Source: Aggregatibacter actinomycetemcomitans DSM 8324 (lineage in GTDB: Bacteria > Pseudomonadota > Gammaproteobacteria > Enterobacterales > Pasteurellaceae). From it: DNA of 64,000 nt. This document shows positions 1 to 9,270 of this stretch, piece by piece. The translations under genes and the position numbers were made by a program. Position 1 is the first letter of the stretch. Each line of letters starts with the position of its first letter. Below the pieces are notes generated by a model. The model was not told where the DNA came from, made no database searches, and saw only the letters and a list, made by a program, of their open reading frames with translations. Location: assembly GCF_000372365.1 (NCBI RefSeq), contig NZ_AQUU01000007.1:176-64175 (forward strand), in the 5' to 3' direction.

Positions 1-107
1 ATATGTGGACCCCTTTAAGGGGTAGGTCATAGAGTTATTTCGCGGTTGTCAGTTTTCACATGCCCTTTGAAGGGCATGTGAAGTACTAGGCCCTTATAGG
101 GTAGCCT
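1..107. repeat. Cluster of palindromic hairpins
   Basis: Three palindromes lie within about 100 bases of non-coding DNA. ACCCCTT (9-15) pairs with AAGGGGT (17-23). CACATGCCCTT (57-67) pairs with AAGGGCATGTG (70-80), extended by two A-T pairs. A weaker stem runs from about 87 to 106. All share a CCCTT/AAGGG core. No gene is seen. They could be read-through terminators of a gene to the left, or a degenerate repeat family. Confidence 0.5.
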
Positions 108-131
108 AAAAACCGCACGTTTTACGTGCGG
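108..131 (-). terminator. Terminator of the NhaC-type transporter gene
   Basis: CCGCACGT (113-120) and ACGTGCGG (124-131) form an 8-bp stem with a 3-base loop. Read on the minus strand the stem is followed by TTTTT, a classic intrinsic terminator 35 bases after the transporter stop codon. Confidence 0.8.
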
Positions 132-165
132 ATTGGTTTTTGAATTTTGTGTGCTGGATCACGAT

Positions 166-1698
166 TTAACGTTTCTTAAAGATAAGCACCAACAAGGCGA
201 GGACAATACCCGTGGTGATGAATCCAAGTAAACCGGAATAAGTGAAACCAACTACAATATAGCCTGCAATGCTCGCGGTGGCGATGGTGATAGCATAAGG
301 CAATTGGGAAGTGACATGATCCATGTGGTCGCATTTTGCACCGGTGGAAGACAGAATAGTAGTGTCCGACACTGGTGAACAGTGGTCACCACATACGGCG
401 CCTGCCATGACCGCCGATAAGCATGGTAACATAAATTCCACGGAACCATGCATCGCGTGGGAAGCGATGGCCGCGGCGATGGGCAGCATGATTCCGAAGG
501 TTCCCCAACTGGTGCCGGTGGAAAATGCCATAATGGCGGCTAAAACAAAGAGCAGTGCCGGTAAGAACGCAAGCGGTAAGGCGTAGGATACCAAGGAGGC
601 TAAATAAGTGCCGGTTTTTATATCGCTGACCACGTTATTGATTGTCCAGGCAAAAAACAGAATTAAAATGGCGCCAAGCATGGATTTCACGCCCAGTATC
701 CAGGCTTTGACATATTCATGCAGGCTTACCAGACGATCGGATAAAATACAAATGGACGCAATAATCACCGCACTTACACCACCGGTGACTAAAGATACAC
801 CTACGGTGGTATTTTCAAAGGCACCAAGTATACTGAACGGCTTTCCGCTAGCTGTTAAGGCTAGGTTACCAGTGTATAGCATGGCAGAAATTGTTATGAT
901 AATAAGGGTGATAATTGGTAATACTAAATTGCGTACATGACCGTTTATGCCTGAAAGCGCTTCTCCTTGCGTATTTTCTGTTTCCAGTGCCAGCCTTTCA
1001 TGTCTTGCCATGGGACCGATGTCAAAGCTGAAATAGGCTACGAAGAACACCATTAAAATAGAGAAAATAGCGTAATAGTTCATAGCACTCATTGCCATAA
1101 ATGCACCGATTGGTGAGTAGCCTGTGATGGAATAAGTGGCTAATAAGCCAGCGACTAAGGTAATGATATATGCGCCCCAACTAGATACCGGCATGAGTAC
1201 GCACATCGGTGCAGCGGTAGAGTCAAGAATATAAGCTAATTTGGCGCGGGAGACTTTGAATTTATCGGTAATCGGGCGGGCAATAGCACCTACGGCTAAA
1301 CTGTGGAAATAGTCATCGATGAAGGTGACGAAGACTAACGAAGCGGCAACCAATTTTGCCCCACGGCGATCTTTAATCTGTTTTTGTGACCATTCTGCAA
1401 AGGCGCGGTTACTGCCGGACATACTTAAAAGGGCGGTCAAAATTCCGAGTAATAATAAGAAAAGAATAATGTTGATATTGTTGGTATTTAAACCATCTTC
1501 CTTGACGAAGAGGGAGGATACGTTATTTTTTAAATAAACTAAGGTACTTGTTAGATTCACATCTGTCAGCATAATAGCACCGACAAAAATACCTACGCTC
1601 AAAGAGAGCAATACGCGGCGGGTAATGATGGCGAGTAACAACGCAAATAACGGTGGTAATACCGACCAGACTGATGACGAATAATCAATGAGTTCCAT
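166..1698 (-). CDS. NhaC-superfamily transporter, probable lysine transporter
   Basis: A 510-residue polytopic inner-membrane protein of the Na+/H+ antiporter NhaC superfamily, similar in type to H. influenzae HI1107. It has about a dozen hydrophobic segments and conserved polar stretches such as CGDHCSPVSDTT near residue 435. The leader carries a lysine riboswitch. Comparative genomics has assigned riboswitch-linked members of this superfamily (called LysW) to lysine transport, so lysine uptake is a better guess than plain Na+/H+ exchange. That substrate is inferred from regulation, not from residues. It is a single-gene unit with its own terminator. Confidence 0.85.
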   Translation of the reverse strand: MELIDYSSSVWSVLPPLFALLLAIITRRVLLSLSVGIFVGAIMLTDVNLTSTLVYLKNNVSSLFVKEDGLNTNNINIILFLLLLGILTALLSMSGSNRAFAEWSQKQIKDRRGAKLVAASLVFVTFIDDYFHSLAVGAIARPITDKFKVSRAKLAYILDSTAAPMCVLMPVSSWGAYIITLVAGLLATYSITGYSPIGAFMAMSAMNYYAIFSILMVFFVAYFSFDIGPMARHERLALETENTQGEALSGINGHVRNLVLPIITLIIITISAMLYTGNLALTASGKPFSILGAFENTTVGVSLVTGGVSAVIIASICILSDRLVSLHEYVKAWILGVKSMLGAILILFFAWTINNVVSDIKTGTYLASLVSYALPLAFLPALLFVLAAIMAFSTGTSWGTFGIMLPIAAAIASHAMHGSVEFMLPCLSAVMAGAVCGDHCSPVSDTTILSSTGAKCDHMDHVTSQLPYAITIATASIAGYIVVGFTYSGLLGFITTGIVLALLVLIFKKR

Positions 1699-1762
1699 TT
1701 GTTCTTCCTAATATTAAGGGAGAACCACTGACTTTAAATATTTAATCGGGGTAGAAATGATT

Positions 1763-1794
1763 TAAAAAAGGATAGGCAAAATAGGACCTAACCT
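1763..1794 (-). terminator. Riboswitch-controlled attenuator
   Basis: On the minus strand AGGTTAGG (1794-1787) pairs with CCTATCCT (1776-1769) apart from one T-T mismatch, and a run of T follows. It begins directly after the last conserved lysine-riboswitch element, so it is the likely terminator of the expression platform. Confidence 0.7.
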
Positions 1795-1960
1795 AACAGT
1801 AGCGCTCCATAGTTGTTTACAGACTATGACAGTGACGGTTCTTTCGAAGACGTCACCAACCAATTAAAATGACTTTTAACTGATTTCGGCAAACGTTCCT
1901 TTCCATTTTCTTCACCGTTATCCACTCGGAAAATATACTTATAACGTTTGCACCTCTACA
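1795..1960 (-). promoter_or_regulatory. Lysine riboswitch (L box)
   Basis: Read on the minus strand the conserved L-box elements appear in order: AGAGGTGC, then ATAAGTA, GGTGAAGAAAA, GGAACGTTTGCCGAA, GGTTGGTGACGTC, ACTGTCATAGTCTG and finally TATGGAGCGCTACTGTT. The first and last blocks form the P1 stem region (AGAGGTGC with GCGCTACT in the usual arrangement). It is followed by an attenuator and the NhaC-type gene. By family precedent lysine binding favours the terminator and lowers expression. Confidence 0.92.
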
Positions 1961-2138
1961 CAAGTAGGATGAGCTAAAGATTACAATAAAAAATGAGAAA
2001 AACCAATCATTAAATAAAATTTAGATAAAATGGTTGAACTAATTTAATTAAAAATGGTATTTACCTATGTGGGTAATTTGTTTATGATAGCCTAGCTTCG
2101 TGTATATTAATTTAATTGTGTCTAGAGGAGAAAATTTA

Positions 2139-2537
2139 ATGTCCGATGTATTAAAAATATTAATGAATATTCGTAGCTTGCGTATGGTCGCGCGTGATTT
2201 AGCATTAGAACAGCTTGAAAGTATTTTGGAAAAATTGCAATTAGTCGTTACGGAAAAGAAAGAAGAGATTTTAAAGGCTCAGCAAGAAGAAAACGAGCGA
2301 CAAGAACGTATTGCCAAATATAAAGAATTATTAAAGCAAGAAGGTATCACTGCAGACGAATTAGCAGAGATTTTAGGTTCTGATGCGGTTCGTAAGAAAA
2401 GAGATACTCGTCCTGCAAAATATCAATATGTTGATGAAAAGGGCGTAACGAAAACTTGGACAGGTCAAGGCAGAACACCGAAAGCAATCCAAGCACAATT
2501 AGATAAAGGTAAGTCTTTATCTTCTTTTAAAATTTAA
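2139..2537 (+). CDS. hns: H-NS family nucleoid-associated protein
   Basis: A 132-residue DNA-binding protein that compacts and silences AT-rich DNA. The N-terminal part (about residues 1-65) is a charged coiled coil for oligomerisation. The C-terminal part has the H-NS DNA-binding core TWTGQGRTPKAI, containing the QGR AT-hook-like loop. The ATG at 2139 is chosen because AGAGGAG (2124-2130) precedes it at good spacing; an upstream in-frame start at 2100 would add 13 untypical residues. It is a monocistronic gene with a strong terminator and is divergent from the lysine riboswitch gene. Confidence 0.92.
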   Translation: MSDVLKILMNIRSLRMVARDLALEQLESILEKLQLVVTEKKEEILKAQQEENERQERIAKYKELLKQEGITADELAEILGSDAVRKKRDTRPAKYQYVDEKGVTKTWTGQGRTPKAIQAQLDKGKSLSSFKI

Positions 2538-2574
2538 TTCAATTTCTATCTTAATAAAAGAAAACCCAATAAAA

Positions 2575-2603
2575 GAAAACCCATTTTTATGGGTTTTCTT
2601 TTT
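2575..2603 (+). terminator. Terminator of hns
   Basis: GAAAACCCAT (2575-2584) pairs with ATGGGTTTTC (2589-2598) and is followed by five T. The left arm is repeated in tandem just upstream (AATAAAAGAAAACCC occurs twice). Only 18 bases separate the T-run from the purU start, so purU needs a promoter inside or before the hairpin, or read-through. Confidence 0.85.
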
Positions 2604-2621
2604 ATCTTAATGTTACGCATT

Positions 2622-3458
2622 ATGATTCAAAATAAAATCTTACTGACCGATTGCCCTGACGATAAAGGGCTCATTTCTAAAATTACCAATATTTGCTATA
2701 AACATCAGTTGAATATTGTGCACAATAATGAGTTTGTTGATTTTGAAACCAAACATTTTTTTATGAGAACGGAATTGCAGGGTATTTTTAATGAAGAAAC
2801 CCTGTTAGCCGATTTGGAACTGAGTTTACCGCCGGGAACGAATTGTCGTTTAATTAGCACAAAATATAAGCGAATTGTCATTTTAGTTACTAAAGAAGCC
2901 CATTGCCTCGGTGATATTTTAATGAAAAACTATTATGGTGGTTTGAATGTAGAAATTGCAGGGGTGATTGGTAATCATGAAACATTACGCAGTTTGGCGG
3001 AGCGGTTTGATATTCCATTTTTCTGGATCAGCCATCAAAATTTAACCCGTGAAGAACATGATTATTTGTTAGCCGAAAAAATTGACGAATTGGCACCGGA
3101 TTATATTGTGTTGGCAAAATATATGCGGGTCTTAAATCCGAAATTTGTAGCGCGTTATCCTAATCGGGTGATTAACATTCACCATTCGTTTTTGCCTGCA
3201 TTTATCGGCGCAAAACCTTATCAGCAGGCTTATGAGCGCGGTGTAAAAATTATCGGTGCGACGGCGCATTTTATTAATAACGAATTAGATCAAGGTCCGA
3301 TTATTATGCAGAATGTGATTAATATTGATCACACCTATAGTGTGGAAGCCATGATGAAAGCCGGACGAGACGTGGAAAAAACAGTATTAAGCCGTGCACT
3401 GGATCTTGCGTTACATGATCGTATTTTTGTGTATAAGAACAAAACGATTGTTTTATAG
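2622..3458 (+). CDS. purU: Formyltetrahydrofolate deformylase
   Basis: A 278-residue cytoplasmic enzyme that hydrolyses 10-formyl-tetrahydrofolate to formate and THF, balancing one-carbon pools and feeding PurT. Residues 1-80 form an ACT-like regulatory domain (ILLTDCPDDKGLI). Residues 85-278 form the formyltransferase-fold catalytic domain with the NIHHSFLPAFIGAKPY signature. The ATG at 2622 gives the usual family length; earlier in-frame starts at 2589 and 2610 lie in the hns terminator. No obvious Shine-Dalgarno is seen. Confidence 0.93.
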   Translation: MIQNKILLTDCPDDKGLISKITNICYKHQLNIVHNNEFVDFETKHFFMRTELQGIFNEETLLADLELSLPPGTNCRLISTKYKRIVILVTKEAHCLGDILMKNYYGGLNVEIAGVIGNHETLRSLAERFDIPFFWISHQNLTREEHDYLLAEKIDELAPDYIVLAKYMRVLNPKFVARYPNRVINIHHSFLPAFIGAKPYQQAYERGVKIIGATAHFINNELDQGPIIMQNVINIDHTYSVEAMMKAGRDVEKTVLSRALDLALHDRIFVYKNKTIVL

Positions 3459-3483
3459 ACCGCACTTTGGTTGTGATTCTTTC

Positions 3484-3518
3484 AAACCATCTTCAGTATG
3501 TATGAAGACGGGTTTTTT
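3484..3518 (+). terminator. Terminator of purU
   Basis: AAACC-A-TCTTCA (3484-3495) pairs with TGAAGA-C-GGGTTT (3503-3515) with one internal mismatch, followed by a T-run. It lies 25 bases after the purU stop. Confidence 0.75.
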
Positions 3519-3592
3519 ATTTATGATATTCGGGCTTGAAAAGCGAAATGCCAGCCTTAATATACAATAACATTGCAAAATGAAGATAAATT

Positions 3593-4222
3593 ATGGGCAA
3601 GAAAAAACGTTCGGCGAGTTCAACCCGTTGGTTAAACGAGCATTTTAAAGATCCTTTCGTACAAAAGGCGCACAAGCAAAAATTGCGTTCCCGAGCCTAT
3701 TTCAAACTGGATGAAATTCAACAAACCGACCGCTTATTCAAGCCAGGTATGACGGTGGTTGATTTAGGTGCAGCGCCGGGCGGATGGTCGCAGTATGTGG
3801 TAAGCCAAATTGGGCGCAATGGACGGATTATTGCCTGTGATCTTCTGGAAATGGATCCTATTGTAGGCGTGGATTTTCTACAAGGCGATTTCCGTGATGA
3901 AAATGTGTTAAACATTTTATTGGAGCGGGTCGGTGAAGGCAAAGTAGATGTGGTGATGTCAGATATGGCACCGAATTTCAGTGGGATGCCATCAGTGGAT
4001 ATTCCGCGTGCGATGTATTTGGTAGAACTTGCGCTTGATATGTGCAAGCAGATTCTCGCTAATAAAGGAAGTTTTGTAGTAAAAGTTTTTCAGGGGGAAG
4101 GTTTTGATGAATACTTAAAAGAGATCCGTTCTCTGTTTAGTGTAGTCAAAGTTCGTAAACCTGAAGCCTCCCGAGACCGATCTCGGGAAGTTTATATTGT
4201 TGCAAGCGGTTATAAACACTAA
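3593..4222 (+). CDS. rlmE: 23S rRNA 2'-O-ribose U2552 methyltransferase
   Basis: RlmE (FtsJ/RrmJ), 209 residues, methylates U2552 in the A-loop of 23S rRNA and helps late 50S assembly. Seen in the sequence: the basic N-terminus, the SAM-binding motif [14 protein letters not shown] near residues 59-72, an acidic SAM contact (ACDLLEMD), the catalytic-region motif SDMAPNFSG, and a lysine in [10 protein letters not shown]. These match the K-D-K-E tetrad arrangement of the family. It precedes ftsH as in many gamma-proteobacteria, with about 105 bases between them that probably hold an ftsH promoter. Confidence 0.95.
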   Translation: MGKKKRSASSTRWLNEHFKDPFVQKAHKQKLRSRAYFKLDEIQQTDRLFKPGMTVVDLGAAPGGWSQYVVSQIGRNGRIIACDLLEMDPIVGVDFLQGDFRDENVLNILLERVGEGKVDVVMSDMAPNFSGMPSVDIPRAMYLVELALDMCKQILANKGSFVVKVFQGEGFDEYLKEIRSLFSVVKVRKPEASRDRSREVYIVASGYKH

Positions 4223-4328
4223 TCAAATTAAGTTACCAATAAGCTCAATTGATTTGATAACTTTAATTTTTGAGATAAATATAGTAACCTTACAACACGT
4301 TGTTAACTTATAAATACGAGGTAATGCC

Positions 4329-6167
4329 TTGAACGATATGGTAAAAAATTTAATTCTTTGGGTGGTTGTGGCCATTGTCATGATGACTGCATATCAAAGT
4401 TTTAATACCACTTCCGGCGGAGGGATAACGGATTATACGACATTCATTTCGGATGTTGAAAATAATCAGGTACGTCAGGCTAAATTTGAAGATAATGAAA
4501 TTTTAGTCACTAAAACCGACGGCACTAAATATACAACAGTTATTCCATTGGAAGACAAAGATCTTTTGAATGATTTGTTGAAGAAAAAAGTGAAAGTTGA
4601 AGGCACGCCGCCGGAAAGAAGAAGTTTGTTATCCCAAATCTTGATTTCTTGGTTCCCGATGCTGTTATTAATCGGCGTTTGGGTTTTCTTCATGCGACAA
4701 ATGCAAGGCGGTGGCGGCAAAGCGATGAGCTTTGGTAAAAGCCGTGCACGCATGATGACACAAGAGCAAATCAAAACAACATTTGCCGATGTGGCGGGTT
4801 GTGATGAAGCAAAAGAAGAAGTGGGTGAGATCGTTGACTTCTTGCGTGAACCGAAAAAATTCCAAAATTTAGGTGGTAAAATTCCAAAAGGGATTTTAAT
4901 GGTCGGACCTCCAGGTACCGGTAAAACCTTATTAGCAAAAGCTATTGCCGGCGAAGCGAAAGTGCCGTTTTTCACCATTTCAGGTTCAGACTTTGTAGAA
5001 ATGTTCGTTGGTGTTGGTGCTTCCCGTGTTCGTGATATGTTTGAAAAAGCGAAGAAAAATGCACCATGCTTAATTTTTATTGATGAAATTGATGCTGTTG
5101 GTCGCCAACGTGGTGCAGGTCTTGGTGGCGGTCACGATGAACGTGAGCAGACCTTAAACCAAATGTTGGTGGAAATGGACGGTTTCGAAGGCAACGAAGG
5201 TGTTATTGTTATTGCCGCAACGAACCGCCCGGATGTTCTGGACCCGGCTTTAACCCGTCCCGGACGTTTTGATCGTCAGGTTGTTGTCGGTTTGCCGGAT
5301 GTAAAAGGTCGTGAACAAATCCTCAAAGTGCATATGCGTAAGGTGCCGGTTGCGCCGGATGTGGATGCCATGACTTTGGCGCGCGGAACTCCGGGTTATT
5401 CCGGTGCGGATTTGGCGAACCTGGTTAATGAAGCTGCGTTGTTTGCTGCACGCACTAATAAGCGCACGGTAACCATGGTAGAGTTTGAAAAAGCAAAAGA
5501 TAAAATCAACATGGGACCTGAACGTCGTACTATGATCATGACCGATAAGCAAAAAGAATCCACCGCTTATCACGAAGCCGGTCATGCTATTGTTGGTTAT
5601 TTAGTGCCGGAACATGATCCGGTACATAAAGTTACGATTATTCCGCGCGGACGCGCTTTAGGTGTTACCTTCTTCTTACCTGAGGGAGACCAAATCAGTA
5701 TCAGCCAAAAACAGTTGGAAAGTAAACTTTCCACGTTATACGCAGGTCGTTTGGCAGAAGATTTGATTTACGGTGAAGAAAATATTTCTACCGGGGCGTC
5801 CAATGATATTAAAGTGGCAACCAACATCGCCCGTAATATGGTGACTCAGTGGGGTTTCTCCGATAAACTTGGTCCAATTCTTTATGCCGAAGACGACGGG
5901 GAAGTATTCTTAGGGCGTTCCATGGCGAAAGCCAAACACATGTCCGATGAAACCGCACATGTGATCGATGAGGAAGTTCGCGCTATTGTGAACCGAAATT
6001 ATGGTCGCGCGAGACAGATTTTAATCGATAATATGGATATTCTACACGCGATGAAAGATGCGCTGGTGAAATACGAAACTATTGAAGAAGAACAAATCAA
6101 GCAGTTAATGAATCGTCAACCAGTGACACCGCCTCCAGGTTGGGAAGAACCAAAGAAATACAGATAA
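4329..6167 (+). CDS. ftsH: ATP-dependent zinc metalloprotease FtsH (tail frameshifted)
   Basis: A membrane-anchored AAA+ protease that degrades misassembled membrane proteins and regulators. Seen: TM1 (about residues 7-23), a periplasmic loop, TM2 (about 102-124), Walker A GPPGTGKT, Walker B LIFIDEID, the second region of homology ([20 protein letters not shown]) and the zinc site HEAGH (His415). Start: TTG at 4329 has GAGGT at proper spacing; the ATG at 4338 is the alternative, the same ambiguity as in E. coli. The ORF stops at 612 residues. One base out of frame, 4317 onward coding continues as a typical acidic, proline-rich FtsH tail to a stop at 6280-6282, so one extra A near 6155-6160 appears to have cut about 40 residues. 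Confidence 0.93.
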   Translation: MNDMVKNLILWVVVAIVMMTAYQSFNTTSGGGITDYTTFISDVENNQVRQAKFEDNEILVTKTDGTKYTTVIPLEDKDLLNDLLKKKVKVEGTPPERRSLLSQILISWFPMLLLIGVWVFFMRQMQGGGGKAMSFGKSRARMMTQEQIKTTFADVAGCDEAKEEVGEIVDFLREPKKFQNLGGKIPKGILMVGPPGTGKTLLAKAIAGEAKVPFFTISGSDFVEMFVGVGASRVRDMFEKAKKNAPCLIFIDEIDAVGRQRGAGLGGGHDEREQTLNQMLVEMDGFEGNEGVIVIAATNRPDVLDPALTRPGRFDRQVVVGLPDVKGREQILKVHMRKVPVAPDVDAMTLARGTPGYSGADLANLVNEAALFAARTNKRTVTMVEFEKAKDKINMGPERRTMIMTDKQKESTAYHEAGHAIVGYLVPEHDPVHKVTIIPRGRALGVTFFLPEGDQISISQKQLESKLSTLYAGRLAEDLIYGEENISTGASNDIKVATNIARNMVTQWGFSDKLGPILYAEDDGEVFLGRSMAKAKHMSDETAHVIDEEVRAIVNRNYGRARQILIDNMDILHAMKDALVKYETIEEEQIKQLMNRQPVTPPPGWEEPKKYR

Positions 6168-6324
6168 AGCCGAACCTCAGCAGCCGAAAGCTGAAGAGCC
6201 AAAAATGGCAGATGATGCGCAGGGCGTGGAAACACAAAGTGCGGTGGAAAAAAATGATGATTCCAAATCTTTTAATAGCTAAAAAAGAGGCTTTTTGAGC
6301 TAGTTGCAAAGACTTTATGATTAC

Positions 6325-6353
6325 AACCCGCTTTGTTAAGCGGGTTTATTTTT
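6325..6353 (+). terminator. Terminator of ftsH
   Basis: AACCCGCTT (6325-6333) pairs with AAGCGGGTT (6338-6346) around a TGTT loop, followed by TATTTTT. It lies after the stop of the restored ftsH tail, which supports the longer tail as the ancestral form. Confidence 0.8.
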
Positions 6354-6378
6354 AGGCGTCAGTTTTTCGGGAGTCGAT

Positions 6379-6660
6379 ATGGAACATAAAATCGAAGATT
6401 TAATCCATATTTTTAATCAATGTTTTGAACAGGAATACAACACCAAATTAGTCAAGGGTGGCGATGAGCCTTTGTACGTGCCGGCAAATGAAGATTGTCC
6501 TTACAACGCTATCTATTTTGCCCGCGGATTCTACAGCAGTGGATTACATGAAATCGCCCATTGGCTGGTTGCAGGCAAAGAGCGTCGCAAACTGGAAGAT
6601 TTTGGTTATTGGTATGAATCCGATCGGATAACGCCATGGCTTCCGATTGATCGTGTGTAA
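6379..6660 (+). pseudogene. epmC: 5' fragment of EF-P hydroxylase gene epmC
   Basis: The first about 82 residues match EpmC (YfcM), the iron enzyme that hydroxylates beta-lysylated elongation factor P: GGDEPLYVPANEDCPYN, then FARGFYSSGLHEIAHW with the HEIAHW metal-binding motif, then DFGYWYESD. E. coli EpmC is about 180 residues. Homology ends at about 6625, where the reading passes into the antisense of an ABC ATPase gene and terminates after 93 codons. The C-terminal half, needed for the fold and the remaining metal ligand, is missing, so it is probably non-functional. Confidence 0.85.
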
Positions 6661-7246
6661 CGTAAATAATGCTAAAACCGAATTTACGTTGCAATGCTTT
6701 GATTTCAAAGCGCATTTCTTCCCTTAAATGCGGATCCAGACTGGATAAAGGTTCATCCAGCAACATCACATCAGGATTCAGGGCCAAAGCGCGCGCCAGC
6801 GCAACTCGCTGTTTACCGCCGCCTGATAGGTCATCAGGGCTTTTTTTCGCCACATTCAACAAATTGGTGTGACGTAAGGCATCGTTAGTGCGTTTTTCAA
6901 TTTCCTGTTTGGATAATTTTTTTAGGGTCAGCGGAAACGCTACATTGTCATACACCGTCATGTGTGGCCAGACGGCAAAGGCTTGGAACACCATGCCGAA
7001 ATGGCGTTTTTCCGGCGGTAAATAAAAGTTGGTGGCTTTTGAAGACAGCACTTTGTCACCCACTTTAATTTCGCCGGAGTCCAAATCTTCAAAGCCGGCA
7101 ATCATACGTAATGTTGTGGTTTTACCGCAACCGGAGGGCCCCAACATGGAAAAACATTCGCCTTTTTCAATAGAAAGATTGAGATCGGGAATGGCTATGA
7201 CATCGCCGAATTTTTTCATTACGTTATTTAGTTGAATATAACTCAT
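6509..7246 (-). pseudogene. ABC transporter ATPase 2, 3'-truncated
   Basis: An importer ATPase of the FbpC/PotA type for the adjacent permease. Present: Walker A GPSGCGKTT, Q-loop VFQAFAVWPHMTVYDN, signature LSGGGKQRVALARAL (glycine replaces the usual glutamine of LSGGQ), Walker B DVMLLDEPLSSLD and the switch histidine in YVTHDQSEAMALSDR. Homology stops at DRI (about 6620). The last about 36 codons are the antisense strand of epmC. The regulatory TOBE domain, normally about 100 residues, is lost. GGAG lies before the ATG. The nucleotide-binding domain is nearly whole, but this is a damaged gene. Confidence 0.85.
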
Positions 7247-7267
7247 TTTATTCTCCTTAATATTCGG

Positions 7268-8437
7268 CTATTTCTGCGTTTTCTTTTCGGCATAGCGTTT
7301 AATGACGGTTTGACCAACCACGATGATGATTAACGCAATGCCTGCAAGTGCGGCAGAATAAACGGTTTCTCCGTCTTCATTCAGGGTATAAATGGCAACC
7401 CCGATAGTGCGGGTGGAAGGGCCATACAACATCACGGAAACCGTTAATTCGCGCAGCGCAGGTAAGAAAATTAAGAAGAAGGCGGCGATCATCCCCGGTC
7501 TGACCAACGGAATGACGATGTCTTTCAGCGATTGCCACATACTGGCTCCGCAAGCGCGTGCAGCTTCTACCAAGGAATCATGTACTTGTTCCAAGGCGGC
7601 GGAATTTGCTTTCAAAGAGAATGCCATGTAACGGGCGATGTAGGCGATAAGGATAATCCAGACCGTGTTGTAAAGGTTGATACCGAATTTTCCACTCCAT
7701 GCCAAAATGACCCCTAAAGCGATGACGGAGCCCGGTACGGAGAATGGCAGCATCCCCAAGAACTCCAGAATAGCTTTGCCTCTGACCCGCATTTTAACGA
7801 TTACATAAGAAATCATCACACCGGCAAACATGGTAATAACGGCGGCGGCTAAACCTAAGGATACGCTATTGCGGATAGCGTCTTTGGTTAATTGCCATTC
7901 AGACAGGATGAATTTGTAATTTTCCATGGTAAGATTTTCCCAGGTGATCGGTAAACCGTAAGTTTTTAAACCACCCACTAAGAAAATGGTTGCTGTCGGT
8001 AGCACAATTGTGAAAGCGATATAAAGCAGGCAGATAATTAATAACGGCATACGCAAGCCTCTGAGCTTCACTTCCACCGGGCGGAAACTTTTACCGGCGA
8101 TGATTTGGAAACGTCCGCGGTTCAATACTTTATTTTGCAGCCAGATGATAAAGGCGGCGGTGAATACCAGCACGGTGGCTAACACCGTCCCTGTCCGAAT
8201 GGCGTCAAAACTACCCGCACTTTGGTGAATGCGTTCGTAAATTAAGGTCGGAATATTGAAGATACCGTTTTCAATCCCTAATACCGCCACCGTACCGAAA
8301 TGCGCCATAGAATAGAGCATAATCAGTAACGCGCCGGAAACGATGCTTGGCATCACCAACGGAATGGTGATTTTGCGGGTTATAGTAAATAAGCCGGCAC
8401 CGGAAATTCGGGCGGATTCTTCCAAGGTCGGATCCAT
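7268..8437 (-). pseudogene. FbpB-type double-domain ABC permease, 5'-truncated
   Basis: The inner-membrane subunit of the importer. Two EAA cytoplasmic loops mark a two-domain permease: EESARISGAGLFTITRKITIPL near the start and EAARACGASMWQSLKDIVIPL near residue 292. At least ten hydrophobic segments remain. Permease-like sequence continues upstream of the ATG to about 8480 (SPFVFIQVCGALER), where it meets the truncated ATPase 1 in another frame. Full-length members are about 550-690 residues, so most of the first membrane half is missing. It has no convincing ribosome binding site. Not expected to work alone. Confidence 0.83.
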
Positions 8438-8442
8438 GCGTT

Positions 8443-9258
8443 CTAACGCTCCGCATACCTGAATGAAGACGAACGGGGACCCTGTTCATAGCGTACAGGG
8501 ATGAAATTCGCCAAGCCCATAAACTTAAACACGGTTTCATTGGCGGATTTTTCATAAATTTCCCAAGGTGTACCAGGTGTACCGATCTGCTCAATGGAAC
8601 CGTCCGTTGCCATAATTGCCAGTCGATCGGAAATTGCCAAGGCAATTTCCTGATCGTGGGTAACGTACATGATTGTAATACCGAGTTTTTTCTGTAACTC
8701 TTTAATCTCAAAACGCATTTCCTCACGCAGATTGGCATCCAGATTATTCAGCGGTTCATCCAATAACATGAGTGATGGCTTGGCAACCAATGCTCTTGCC
8801 AACGCTACACGTTGTTGTTGACCTCCGGATAATTGTGACGGAAGGCGTTGTTCCAATCCGGTGAGATTAACCAGCCCCACCACCTCCATGACTTGCGCTT
8901 TAAGTGTTTCTTTGTCCAGGTTTTTAAATTTCAACGGATAAGCGATATTGTCAAATACTGTCATATGCGGCCACACGGCGTAGTCCTGAAAAACGACGCC
9001 TAAACCGCGTTGATCCGGCTGAATATCAATATGTTCGGCAGGATCACTTACGACCGTCTCATCAATTAAAATCCGCCCTGAATCAGGCACGTCAAAGCCG
9101 ACAAGCAAACGTAGCAATACCGTTTTCCCACAGCCGGAGGGACCAAGCAAGGTAAAGCATTCACCGTCTTTTACGGTTAACGATAAATTCTTTAGCACTT
9201 GATGGGAGCCAAACGCTTTAGAAATGTTTTCAAATGTAATTGTTGCCATAAAGCACAT
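8443..9258 (-). pseudogene. ABC transporter ATPase 1, 3'-truncated
   Basis: A second FbpC/PotA-type ATPase. Intact nucleotide-binding domain: GPSGCGKTVLL, VFQDYAVWPHMTV, LSGGQQQRVALARAL, SLMLLDEPLNNLD, YVTHDQEIA. Family-like sequence ends at about MGLANFIPVRYE (about 8488). The last about 15 codons read permease DNA in a wrong frame, then a stop. The TOBE domain is missing. The probable start is the ATG at 9249 (MATITFEN); the upstream ATG at 9258 adds MCF. It follows the binding-protein gene by about 12-20 bases, so the two are one transcript. Confidence 0.85.
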
Positions 9259-9270
9259 CCTTCAAGCAGA

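Noticed and set aside
6509-6616. C-terminal extension of ATPase 2 as a new domain
   Set aside because: The reading is the exact antisense of conserved epmC codons, including HEIAHW, and resembles no domain.
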